A stretch of 64,000 bases of DNA from the NCBI GenBank assembly GCA_947172415.1, contig OX359194.1, positions 2,790,001 through 2,854,000 on the forward strand, given 5' to 3'. A program made the position numbers and the translations under genes. This document shows, piece by piece, positions 38,102-49,613 of the stretch (the first letter of the stretch is position 1; the number at the start of each line of letters is the position of its first letter). The stretch is from Chondrosia reniformis (taxonomy: Eukaryota > Porifera > Demospongiae > Chondrillida > Chondrillidae). The notes under the pieces were generated by a model. The model searched no databases. It was not told where the DNA came from and saw nothing but the letters and a program-made list of their open reading frames with translations.

Positions 38102-38868
38102 CTAAAATTGAGTGAGATTATAATAAACAATTGTAATTTAAAATGTCTAAACTTGTGAATAAACACAAAAGTTGCATACCTTATTTGTACGTATATATAA
38201 AAGCTTTCTTTCTGTAAAAATTGGTACTATATATATAGTGTGTGAATTAATATATTTCACCGATAGTATCCATATAATCTAACCAAAGTCACATGTATCC
38301 ACAAATGATATTTTTATCATTTACATGCACTTCTGGAGTGTCTAACAAATGAAATGATTGTTAACCTTTTATACTCCTTCTATTCAGTGGGAAGCTTCAG
38401 GTTAACTTATCAGAATGGAACTAATGGGGGTGGAGGCATAGCTACGTATATAGGGTGTATGTACAATAAACATATTTCGTCACCAAATAAATTGCAAGAT
38501 GAAAAAATATAGGATTATCTATTCCTATATCACTGCATGCAGCCTAACAGTATCCTGAATGTAAAGGGCTGGAAATAATCATAGCAGTACTAGTCTGATG
38601 GTTTGATTGTTTAGACAGGATCAACTGTCAATATGTGAGCTTGTGACTACGTGCCTCACAGAAAATTTTGCCAATATTTCCACCAATAAAAAGATTTCCA
38701 GCTGATGTAAAATTTCAAAATTTTAATTTGTTTCTCTTAAGCTTGTGACACATGAACACACATTTATATGAAAGGGTGACATTGGCATTGTGTATAAAAA
38801 TGACTGAAACACTTCAAAACGTTTTCTCAAAGATGCAAAACTATGCATGCATTAAATAATAAGATATA

Positions 38869-39138
38869 TCAGAGAGTTGGCAGTACTCTCTAAGTAGGGA
38901 TGGCTGAAAAAACATGGCCGCCCTATCCAATGTAATTAACACCGCATCAATCCCTACTTCTAGTATATCCAAACACATAGAAGTGATGTGTATAGTTAAG
39001 TTTCAGTATGCCACTTCTGCAATGTTAGCTTTACCATATGATCACTTTCTTGTTTTGTAACTTTTTCTAGATGTGCCAATCACTGTTATAGTGCCATCCC
39101 TACTTTTAACTTCATTTTTGAATGTTTTTATTTAACTT
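38869..39138. mobile_element. Short element inserted at TA
   Basis: TA at 38867-38868 and TA at 39139-39140 flank this 270-base insert. The paralogous repeat near 37421-37440 reads aagatatagatatatgag without it, which gives the empty site. The left end (tcagagagttggcagtactc) and right end (ttttatttaactt) are not inverted copies of each other, although an internal aagtagggatggc/gccatccctactt pair is. It may be a composite. Confidence 0.6.
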
Positions 39139-39512
39139 TAGATATATGACTAACTGATTGACAGATCTAGAAGGAATCTCTACAAAATATATAGGATGAT
39201 GATGTATAATAGAACATTGTTTTTTTCTATTTATATATAGGACATAATTGCTAATCATAAATCATAACAAGCTGACATCAATTAGCTTAAGGGAAAGAGT
39301 ACATGAACCTGCATTTACAAAAATTGATGTTTTAGTTACAACATTATATATTCACTTTGCTGTATAAAACTATTATAAATTCTCTCTTTGTCTCTACAAC
39401 CTACCTATATACCAAATGAGTTAACATCTCAGTGGCTCTGTCAATGATAGAATCTACTTACATGCAGACCATTATTAGATATGTTCCCACGTATATGAAG
39501 CTTATATATATA

Positions 39513-39886
39513 AAGTTAAATAAAAACATTCAAAAATGAAGTTAAAAGTAGGGATGGCACTATAATAGTGCTTGGCACATCTAGAAAAAGTAACAAAACA
39601 AGAAAGTGATCATATGGTAAGGCTAACATTGCAGAAGTGGCATACTGAAACTTAACTATACACATCACTTCTATGTTTGGGCGCATCATGTATATACTAG
39701 AAGTAGGGATCGATGCGCCCAAACATAGAAGTGATGTGTATAGTTAAGTTTCAGTATGCCACTTCTGCAATGTTAGCCTTACCATATGATCACTTTCTTG
39801 TTTCGTTACTTTTTCTAGATGTGCCAAGCACTATTATAGTGCCATCCCTACTTTTAACTTCATTTTTGAATGTTTTTATTTAACTT
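39513..39886. mobile_element. Large palindrome with 175-bp arms
   Basis: Arms at 39513-39687 and 39712-39886 are nearly perfect inverted repeats around a loop of about 24 bases. Each arm also matches the right half of the element at 38869-39138. It has no coding capacity beyond an incidental 68-codon frame. A transcript through it would form a long hairpin. Confidence 0.85.
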
Positions 39887-40637
39887 GTATTGCCCCTTTT
39901 TTCTTGTTAATATTTGTTTTGAAAGTTTTCTTGGCGAAAACTCGAAATAAAGTAGCAGAATAGACGATATAATAGAGAGCTCTAAATTAAAAAAATGGCG
40001 TCCGAAAAGATCCCAAATTTGTTAAGTATGTTTTCTACCGTTCTTTAACATTCAGTTTAGGATATTAAAGGGTCCAAAATCGTTAAGAATACGACTGTAT
40101 ATAGGCCCTGCAAAGCGACTAAGAAATTCGATCGCGGGTGGCGGCAGTACCACAAATATATCTAACTCGAGTTACTTATTTTATATAGAGAGAATTTGAA
40201 ACTTAATTAAAAAATGGCGTTCGAAGAGGCCCTAAATTTGGAACTTTCAAAAGTAACACGCTTCGGATGGGGCGCGTTGAAATCTAGGGTAGCCTATTCC
40301 CTAGTTCGGAAACATTCATGACGATTTAGTATTTGTATGTACCTGCGTAAGTTCGCATGTTTGCGCTAGCTCATTTGAAAAAAGAAGAAGAAGAAGAAAA
40401 AATGAGGAATTTTAGAATTTGGCCTATTTCGGGTTAACCACTTTGCGAAGGTTGTAGAGCTTCGAAACATGTTTTGGCGTTTAGAAAAGCATTCAAAAAC
40501 GACTGCAAACACTCGAATGCAACCGAAAATCCCATCGTTGTTGATTTATGAGGTGTTAATTGATAATACATTGAATAGGGCGGCCATGTTTTTTTTCGGC
40601 CATCCCTACTTAGAGAATACTACCGTACTCTCTGATA
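39887..40637. mobile_element. Right part of a non-autonomous DNA transposon
   Basis: The right end (ggccatccctacttagagaa, then taccgtactctctga followed by TA) is the reverse complement of the left end of the element starting at 38869, over about 80 bases with gaps. This suggests one larger TIR element of about 1.77 kb (38869-40637) rebuilt by internal insertion of the palindrome. The interior has islands unlike the surrounding AT-rich DNA. No transposase was recognised. Confidence 0.5.
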
Positions 40638-40960
40638 GTAACCAAAACAGTGGTTAATCATCATTTTTGAAGCAATATTTGCCATCTGCGTATAAGACTT
40701 ACCAGATGTTGAACTGCTTTCCAATGGCCTAAAATTGTTTATCAGTGTTTAAACTTCAGCTTTCCTATAACAGTGTCAATTTTAAGTTATCTAATAAGAC
40801 AATTTCATTTACATTTTTCAGTTATTCTTATTCAGTTTCATATATTAATCACTTCACATGGATAAATCATATTAGCAAAATACATACGTATATGTTAGAA
40901 CAGAGTTGATTTCCATGGTTCAGTCATGTATGTAAGTACATATGAATGTAGACATGTATT

Positions 40961-42547
40961 TTAGACTGTCTGTATCAAAGTTATATTGTCACCACGTAGC
41001 AATATTCGACCTAAAATAGAGTGAGATTATAATAAACTTTTGTAATTTAGTATGTTTACATGTTTACATTATAAAATAAAAGCTTACGAAAAATCTAATG
41101 ATAAAACACAAAAGTTGCATAGCTTTACCTTTCCGTGCATGGGGAATGCATTTATGTATTATACGTACATAAATCTGTAAAACATGTACTTGCCTGTGAA
41201 TTAATATTATATTTCACCAATAGTACGTATACAATAGTATACGTACATGTACGTACATAATTATCTCACTACGTATAACCAAAATCAGATGTATGCATCT
41301 ACATCTGATACATCTTTGACTGTCCGTGCATAAAGGGGCAACCAATGGTTTCAAATAACCCTGTGCTCGCTGTATACGTATATGTATATATGTAAGTCAT
41401 ATACTATACGTACCTATAGGTTTCGAAGACTTGGAGGTAATGTGGTACTCTGTGGCTTCATCTAAAACTAAATTCATGAACTCATCAAATCCCTGCAAGC
41501 AATTAAAACAGTAACATACAAGGTGAAAAAGCTGATATATATACATACGTATATAGGAAGTCTACATAGGAAACCAGTATATACGTACATATTTACGCAC
41601 ATATAATAATAATAATGCAAATATGCAGTATAAACCTACATAATTATAGTAACAGTTAAGTGTCTACAATATTTCACAGTAATCAAAAAGGAAGTAAGTC
41701 AACGTAGTAGTAATAGTCACTGGAATAGAGCAGAGCGCAACTGGCTAAAACTCTACTAAATTCACATCTACCTTCTTTTATAAAAGTTACTACATATTCA
41801 GTTAATTTGGCCAACATGATCCAGTGAATGAGGCTTTATATATACAAACACACATACATACGTATAATGGGTATATTTGTATGTACATATGTATGTATGC
41901 AGGCAAAAAATATTTGATGTTGAAGCTATTAATAATGTATACCTTCAATGCACATGTTGCATGTTTTTGGATTTGGTACATACGTATATACCTATTTACC
42001 AGATAAGCTTTGTATATGCTTACTAAAATGATGCCTTCAAGTCTCAAATTACTCTTTCCATAGAGCCAAATTTGCACTCTCTTTTTCTGGAGAGAGAACA
42101 GTCAGAGCAGTAAAACATACAACAACTTTACCATACTATTCATCTTTATGAGAAATATGGCAAAATGTAAATAAGTGATAATGCTGTGAATTCACCAGAC
42201 AACACAAGATTCGTACATAACATTTGGAATCGATAGTAAGCTCTGAATTAGCATTCAAAACATGTTGATCAGTGCTACAGGGTATAATATTGAACTCACC
42301 GCTTGGAAATGTTTGAAGATTACATTCTGATAAACAGTTAAAGATCGTCAAATATTGAGCACAAACACACACACACTAAATCATGAAGTCGGGAAGGACT
42401 TCAAATTTTACTGCTAAAATAAGGAAATACAAGGGAACACGAAATATGCTAAAATTTAGTTCATTCCAAAAAAGGAAATCCTTGAAGAGTAAAGGATACA
42501 ATCGGCTGAACCATAACTTTGTGAACTTTATGCCTTCTGCCCTCCAT
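40961..42547 (-). CDS. SNRPE: Small nuclear ribonucleoprotein E (Sm E)
   Basis: Five exons (42500-42547, 42300-42326, 42024-42086, 41414-41492, 40961-41010) join in phase into 88 residues, close to the human length of 92. The order is MEGRRHKVHKVMVQPI, NVIFKHFQA, KKRVQIWLYGKSNLRLEG, GFDEFMNLVLDEATEYH, and GRILLRGDNITLIQTV. The Sm1 motif (VQIWLYGKSNLRLEGII and GFDEFMNLVLDEA) and Sm2 motif (ILLRGDNI) are both clear. Sm E is part of the heptameric ring on U1, U2, U4 and U5 snRNAs. The terminal exon used here is the nearest of three identical copies; 36797-36846 and 38052-38101 are alternatives. It is divergent from the kinase gene, with 212 bases between the two start codons, so a shared promoter is likely. 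Confidence 0.93.
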
Positions 42548-42759
42548 TTTTTCTCGCTCGTGTGAAACAAGGCGTGTCCCGCAAAACGTTACCAAATCGT
42601 TCAGTGTTTAGAATACGGAATATATCTAGTAGCTTTACTTGAGTATACGGAAATCAATGGCGTATAAGGAATTTATGTAAATACAAACAATACGTAGGTG
42701 AAAAAGCAAATAGTAGGAAAGGCGTTGTCTTCCGAATGTGCTTTACCTAGCGAACAGAA
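42548..42759. promoter_or_regulatory. Bidirectional promoter between SNRPE and the kinase
   Basis: Only 212 bases separate the start codons of two divergent genes. The interval is richer in CG dinucleotides (gctcgtgtga, ggcgtgtcccgc, aaaacgtt) than most of the window and has no TATA box, as expected for a housekeeping-type bidirectional promoter. Confidence 0.55.
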
Positions 42760-45700
42760 ATGGCTGCGAAGAACCTAGCAATAAGAAAGTCCGTATCGGA
42801 CCTGCAGAAGGAACAACGCATGCGTAGTCGGGTGAACAATGAACAAGAAGTTGAAGAAAAGTACAAGTTTGGCGAGGTGCTTGGTCAAGGAGCCTTTGGG
42901 GTGGTTATACGCGGTTCACAAGTTGCAACAGGAAAGGACTTTGCAGTGAAAGTCATAAACAAGGAACGGGTAAGCATTTCCAAGAATTAGTTTTGTTTGT
43001 CACCTATTTACGTTTATCAGCTTTCCTGTTTCCATGTGACACTTTTGGGTTAGGGGGTCATTTGAGTGGGTTTGCAATAGCGCGGTTTAGTGTGCTATTT
43101 TACTGGAAAGTACCTTGCTTTGAGAGACTAGTATGTATGTTGATGCATATCAGTAGAGCAGCCTTGTAATGTGACTACCTGTTTTTGATTGCAGTTATGA
43201 AATTGTACCCGTCTAGGCTAATATAAACATAGGATTTGTACTATGGCTTCCTGTTTAAGTGCATACGTATAGAGAGCTAAATTATTCAATTCAATATTGC
43301 TAAGCATTATTAAACTCTTTGCCATCTGCTTCTCTTGTAGCTTTTGTTTTTTTAATAATTACTGCTGTTATATAATGTCAAAGGATACCAGCTTACCTTT
43401 GGTATGTTGTATGCAAGTCTGTAGTGAACACACCACCTGGGATGCTGAGATGGTGTAAATTATACTTTTTCAATGAAATACTTAAAGCAGCACTCATTTG
43501 TGATGTCCAAATACATTTTATGTGCAGATTTCTACCAAATGCATATTACATAATTATCATTAGTCTCTCCCTTTATATAATTTGGAGGCTGACTTCTATT
43601 CTCTAAGCCAGTTAGGGGTAATAATGACTTGGTGCAACTTTTATATTGATGCTATCAAATTTTGCAAGTTTCCACTTTCATTTAGGGGACCCAAATGGAA
43701 TTAATTGAAAGAGAAGTGGAAATACTAATGTCACTGCGTCATCCTAATATCATTCATCTTGAAGAAGTACTGGAAACTGAAAAGGTACATACGTACGTAC
43801 ATACATAGGCAATGCATATTGTGTTAGGTCTGCACATAATACGTTTACGTACGTATGTATGTGGTCATAACCAGCTGTCCTGGGTTCAATTCCCAGCAAT
43901 TGCTTCTTTCGTGTTTTTCCCTCTTTATGATGTTTCATTGATTATTACTTGTGGTTTGATTATCACATCGATTATTCATGTGTAAGAATCTTCTTTCACA
44001 TATATGCAGTTTGAAGGGACCTCTTATTTTACAAAATAAACACGTATGAGAAACAGTTGTGATAGTAACACTTGTAACCAACAATAGCAAATTTGAAAAA
44101 AATTTAAAGGGTTTATATTTTGATCTCTTTTGAGCATCCAAAGATGTAGTTTTTGGTTTGAACTTCTTGTCAGATGTTTATACACTGGGGATTTTGTTTA
44201 ACAAATACAGGATGGAGAAGAGGTTCAAGCCAAAACTGAATATTTGTATGCCCAAAGAGTTCTACACACATACTAAAGGAATAGGGTGGTTTACCATACT
44301 GAAGGAATAGGGTGGTTTACCATACTGAAGGAATAGGGTGGTTTACCATACTGAAGGAATAGGGTGGTTTACCATACTGAAGGAATAGGGTGGCTTACTG
44401 TACTGAAGGAATAGGGTTGTTTACCATACTGAACTGGTTTACTGTACGGTACTGAAGGAATCATAGCATTTGAAGTGTAATCATGCTGAAATGCTCTTTT
44501 GTGTGCAGTTATTCTTATAAATTATACTCTTCGTGTTCCTATTATGTAGAAGATCTATTTAATATTGGAACTGTGTACAGGAGGAGAGCTCTCTGATTAC
44601 ATTAGGAAGCACGGACCTTTAAAGGAAGAGGTGTGTAAGTAGCATACGTACGTACGTAGAGACAGAATTGTTATTCATAGACCTTACCAGTAAACTACGT
44701 ACTTACGTAAATATTATAGTCATGCAGTACAACTTTTGTGTCGTTAAGAGCCAAGGTACTTTGAATGAGACATGCATGATTATATGATTGGAATTTCTTA
44801 AAAAGTTTATTTTTCCACTAAATATTCTGAATTAAATTGTAAGCTACTATTTCATTTTCCCTTCCTACGTACACCTACATGTATCTTCTGTCATCTTTCT
44901 AGGATGTGAAAGTGATTATGAAGAAATTAACTGCAGCTATTGAATACATGCATAAAAATGGTATGTAAGAGGCAATATATTCATATAATGCCCTGATATA
45001 CGTACGTACTTACTTACATTTACACATGTCTTCCATAATGTGTGGCATGAAATTCATGTTGTACTTTCAACAAAACAGCATTCAATTTCTTGAACCAGTC
45101 CTTAGAAGCCTACGTACTTACATTTTGATTGACATGGGTATACTAATAATTTATATTTTCAACAGATTATCATGTACGTATAGAGCAAGTTACCTGATTA
45201 TAATACTGAGTATGAATGGTCATCCTCTCCTGATTATAATACTGAATATGAACAGTCATCCTCTCCTAGATTGTCAAACTGAATATGAATGGTCATCCTC
45301 TCCTGATTATAATACTGAATATGAACAGTCATCCTCTCCTGATTATAATACTGAATATGAATGGTCATCCTCTCCTGATTATAATACTGAATATGAATGG
45401 TCATCCTCTCCTGATTATAATACTGAATATGAACAGTCATCCTCTCCTAGATTGTCAAACTGTTACTTAAATCGAATACCAAAATTTACACTGCTTTATT
45501 TTTATACCATTTTAACCCTGACTTTGAGGTCATCTCTAATGTAGCCAGGTAAATTAGGACTCGTCTAGGTGACCAAATTAGGCAGGTCCACTGTATATGT
45601 ACCTATAGGAGTATATTAAGTATGTACGTACGTATGTATAGTGAATCTATCCAGAATCTTTTCTTGTGTACAATAGTCATAATACTATTACTATGCACTT

Positions 45701-48690
45701 AGCGTTTTGATGTTTGTACTGTGCATACGTACATACATATATACTTGCTGAATATGTTCCCTTATGTAGTTGATAATGTGCGTAGTATTGATCATCTGTC
45801 TACTCTATATGTTAGATATGGTACACAGAGATCTGAAACCGGAGAATATTTTACTGGTAAACAAAGATGATCCATTAGACCTAAAAGTCAATGATTTTGG
45901 ACTAGCATACAAAGTGAGTACGTACATAAGTACATAGTACATATTGCATATGCTGTAAATGGAGATCCATATTATACAGTTACTGTATGTGTGTTATTGC
46001 CAAATATGGGAATAATGTTTATTTCAAAGAGTAATTACTACGTAAATGCTGTATTAGAAACAGACTGTATATATATGTACATTGTGCATTATTGGTCAGT
46101 TCACTCTGTCTCACTCACGATAGTACGTAAGTTAATAGCCATGTATAAATATTCCATTCTACTAAATTACCATTGATTAAGAGCCAACTGGTATACGTAC
46201 GTATGTAGATACGTATGTATATACTATGGAAGGCTTAATCTATTTAAAAAACCATTAGTCATCTTATTGATACTGAGATAGGTGTTCTCATTAATGGCAT
46301 GGCTTTGTTCAAATTTCTTAATTGTCTAGTCAAAGAAGGATGATGACAACATGATTGGACAGAGAATGTTGGATGGTACGTGTGGCACGCTTCTTTACAT
46401 GGCACCAGAAGTGTTGGAAAACAAGCTGGTCTATAGTAATCTCTGTGATGTCTGGAGTCTTGGAGTCATCATGTATGAACTGTAAGTTGACTGATGCACA
46501 TGAATAATCTAGCACATCATTTTCAACATGCTACATTTAATTTAGAGTAAACAACCTATTAGGAACTAAACCTAATGAGAGCTTTGGAAGAGGATACAAA
46601 AGTTTTCTCCTTCTACTTCTCTTCTTCTCCACTGGGCCAGACAGCTGTTTCTGGGAATTCTGTCCTTTATCAGTGACCCTGGGAATCTTTGTCTCGTCCT
46701 GATCTTTTTACATGTTGACAGCTCTGTTAATATCTCTCTTAATTGCAACATACGTAGTATAAATCCCAACACACTACGTATGTCATTATAGTGATAAGTA
46801 CATACGTACATGTTTAAGTGAAAATCTATTAGTATACTTTATAAACTAAAAACTATATATACGTACTTGTGTACGTATGTCAACTACTATGCTAAGCTTT
46901 TATCTTCTTGTTATACTTAAGAGTAATCCATCAAAAGCAGTAACCATATATCTGTAACAACAGATTTAGGGTATACGTATGACAATTTACACTAATCAAT
47001 TCAATAGATCATTTGTGGTTTATTAAATGGCTGCTAATTGAGGAATCATAAATAGCTTTACTATTCAATTTCTGAGATTTATATCAATATTATGAATATG
47101 AATACTAATTACGTATATACGTATTAATTTAATATGCTGTTTAATAGTATTGATGATACAACCTTATTATGCATGTAATCCAATATTACTTATAACTCTG
47201 ACTGTACCTACCTACGTTTGAATGAATACTAAACTGAATATACAGTTAAATAGTATATTGATAATACAACCCTATTCTCTTTATGTATGAATAGCTTTCT
47301 CTTTCTGGTATTTTATCCATTACTGCTTATCAACTTGAGTATACCTACTTCTGTATCATATGTAACTGTTGTATAGGCTGTGTGGTTCTGTGCCATTCTT
47401 TGATCCGTCACCTTCTGATTTGGAGAAATTAATAAAGTTGGGAAAGCCATCATTCAAGGAATCACAATGGCTTCATGTATCTCAGGATGGTGAGTTGAAA
47501 TTTGTACTGTAACATATTTTAATACGTGTATGTTTCAAGTAGAGAGTTTCATTGACAGCTATGTAAGAGATAATTAAGCTTATCACTTCTCATCTTATGT
47601 ACCTGATGTGTCACAGTGTGCATGTGCATGCTTGTGAATGTCCATACATACTAGTATAGTTACCCTTGTACCCTTGAATGTCATGTGTAACAATGTAGCT
47701 CAGAAGCTGATTAATCGTATGTTGTGTGTTGACACGGTAACAAGATTTACAACTGGAGAAATAATGAATGACAAATGGATGACTGTAAGCTTACAGAATG
47801 TATACAAGTACATCATCTGATCATAAGTGATAGGGTTAATTGTTTGTTATTTATATGTATCAATTATGAAAATAGTCTTAAAATGTTTCTAGTCAAAGCC
47901 CCATGAATGTATAATCCCCTTAACTAGTGCATGACTGCATAATGGATGGATGTGCTAGAACAGTTTGACGGCAATAGTTTTTAAAACTTAAAGTCTTTGG
48001 TTGTCTCATAACAATGCAATCAGATGTTTGTTTTACCACATCTGTACATACATACGTACATAAGTTGTCAACATGTGACTAGCAGTTTAATGAGGGGGGC
48101 TACCATTTTCTGAATATACATGAGCTGTCTTCTGCATATTAGGGAAAGACATCTCTTGGACATATTGATATATTTGAAATGATGAAGCAAATGAAAACTG
48201 GTGAAAATGAAGAAGGTGAACGAGATGAAACAATAGAAGAGGAAAACCCTAAATTATTGTCTCAAGCTCAAAATGGTACAGACAACCTGGACAAAGGAAA
48301 GCCTAAAACAAAACAAAAGTTAGAAAAAAATGAAAAAGGTATATACGTAGGTATAAAGAATGAGTTAAGATATGTTGCAATAATCTGAGTGATCAGTCAT
48401 ATAGAAATTTGTATTTCCTTTCTCCAGGGAAGCCACATAGGCCAAGACTAGGTAGTGAAACATTTTCTCACTCTCTGACACATTCCTCACTTCATGATCA
48501 TTCCCTTTCAAAAACACCCCCCAAGGCTAAGGTTCCTCACCGAGCGGCCATGTCCACCTCTAATCTCCATTCACCATCTGCCCATAGCAGTAGACAGAGA
48601 AGACCGACTTCAGAAAGTATGAATAATAGCATGGGAAGCAATCCTAAATCAAAGCTGAAACCTTCAGCATCTTCCCACAACTTGAAATGA
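42760..48690 (+). CDS. STK33: STK33-like CAMK-group serine/threonine kinase, complete
   Basis: Ten exons (42760-42969, 43686-43784, 44550-44630, 44903-44960, 45816-45913, 46330-46481, 47377-47489, 47699-47784, 48143-48338, 48428-48690) join in phase into 451 residues. The kinase domain starts near residue 35: glycine loop GQGAFG (42-47), Lys64 in FAVKVI, catalytic loop VHRDLKPEN (Asp155), DFG at 176-178 within VNDFGLA, and MAPE after GTCGTLLY. All core catalytic residues are present, so it should be active. The pattern IERE.EIL....H..IIHLE, the basic insert after DFG and the EMMK motif after the domain fit STK33 better than CaMK or DCLK kinases. The C-terminal tail of about 150 residues is Ser- and basic-rich and low in structure. 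Human STK33 functions in sperm flagellum assembly; the role here is unknown. Confidence 0.88.
44271..44462. repeat. Minisatellite, 26-bp unit
   Basis: About six tandem copies of a 26-base unit containing gaaggaatagggtggtttac lie in the kinase intron before exon 44550-44630. The last copies are diverged. Confidence 0.85.
45194..45463. repeat. Minisatellite, 36-37-bp unit
   Basis: About seven tandem copies built around gtcatcctctcctgattata lie in the kinase intron before exon 45816-45913. Because the main unit length is a multiple of three, several frames on both strands stay open, producing a spurious 172-codon frame with 12-residue repeats. Confidence 0.85.
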
Positions 48691-49613
48691 CGGTGGACTT
48701 TGCTGTTATTCACATTTCAATATATATTTTCTTTTTCATGTCATCGTTTGATGATAAATTATTAACTTAAGATTTCCTGTGTCTGATTAATATGCTGATC
48801 ACTTCTTATTTTATGAGAACACTTTTTCTGTGATTTCCTGTACATTAGGAGTAATGTGTATATAATGTGTAAGGTATTATATAAAATGATTTGCTTACCT
48901 ATAGCTAAGTAACAGAGAGAGATCAATGTAGCAAGGATTGAAGGATATGTTAAGATAACATAAATATGTATAGCTCTACTATGTATGTATATATGCCTAT
49001 ATATATGTAGTTAAAAGACCTTCTTGATGTGAATATATACTAGTATGCTGTTTATAGCCTATTGTTATCTCTATATTGCATGTATACTACATTTATATAC
49101 TCTCCAATAACATATTTTCATGCATATATGCATATCTTATACCGGAGTGCAGAGGAGTGCCATGCTATAGTGATGTAATATATTCAAAGGAATTCTGTGG
49201 CTTATATTGTATATATATATACTTAATATTTAATTATAGAATTTTGCAACCTTGCTATATATATAAAAGTTTGAAACCTCAGATTTGATCCTATGTAAAT
49301 TTTCATGTGTATATTCATATTTTCAACTTCAAAATGCTGTAATGATATATGTATACTCCAATTAAGCAACTGTATAGAAATGTTATTCATTCAAATGTAC
49401 CATTTCATTTTGTACAACCTACTAAATAGGAAGTATTATGGATAGGCATTTTGCAATTGGAACAACACGAATGGGGTGCGCGTGGGTTACTAATTTTATA
49501 ACCAAAATGTTATTATATATACATAACAATGTTAAAAGTATATAGAAAGGTTGCTTAAAAGGAATAACAATCACGTAACAAGATACAAATTTAATTCTGA
49601 TTTAGTGATAGCC
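48691..49613. other. Intergenic stretch between kinase and deaminase genes
   Basis: No gene, RNA or mobile element was recognised. It should contain the kinase 3' UTR and the deaminase promoter. Confidence 0.5.

Larger units (their letters stand above)
35500..40960. repeat. Tandem repeats of the SNRPE 3' flank, interrupted by mobile elements
   Basis: Blocks around 36390-36530, 37490-37630 and 39195-39330 are near copies of one another (caaggtgacatcaattagct), and so are blocks around 36650-36870, 37920-38130 and 40850-41040. The units run in the same direction and each of the three latter blocks holds a copy of the SNRPE terminal exon. Unit length is about 1.1-1.3 kb apart from the insertion at 38869-40637. 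Confidence 0.7.

Noticed and set aside
43855..43905. tRNA-like B box (ggttcaattcc)
   Set aside because: No A box at proper spacing and no cloverleaf could be drawn; perhaps a SINE fragment or chance.
45194..45463. Regularly spaced repeats resembling a CRISPR array
   Set aside because: The 'spacers' are themselves repeats, the setting is a eukaryotic intron, and no cas genes exist.
45026..45544. A 172-codon frame with regular 12-residue repeats
   Set aside because: Created by an intronic minisatellite whose unit is a multiple of three; other frames are open too.
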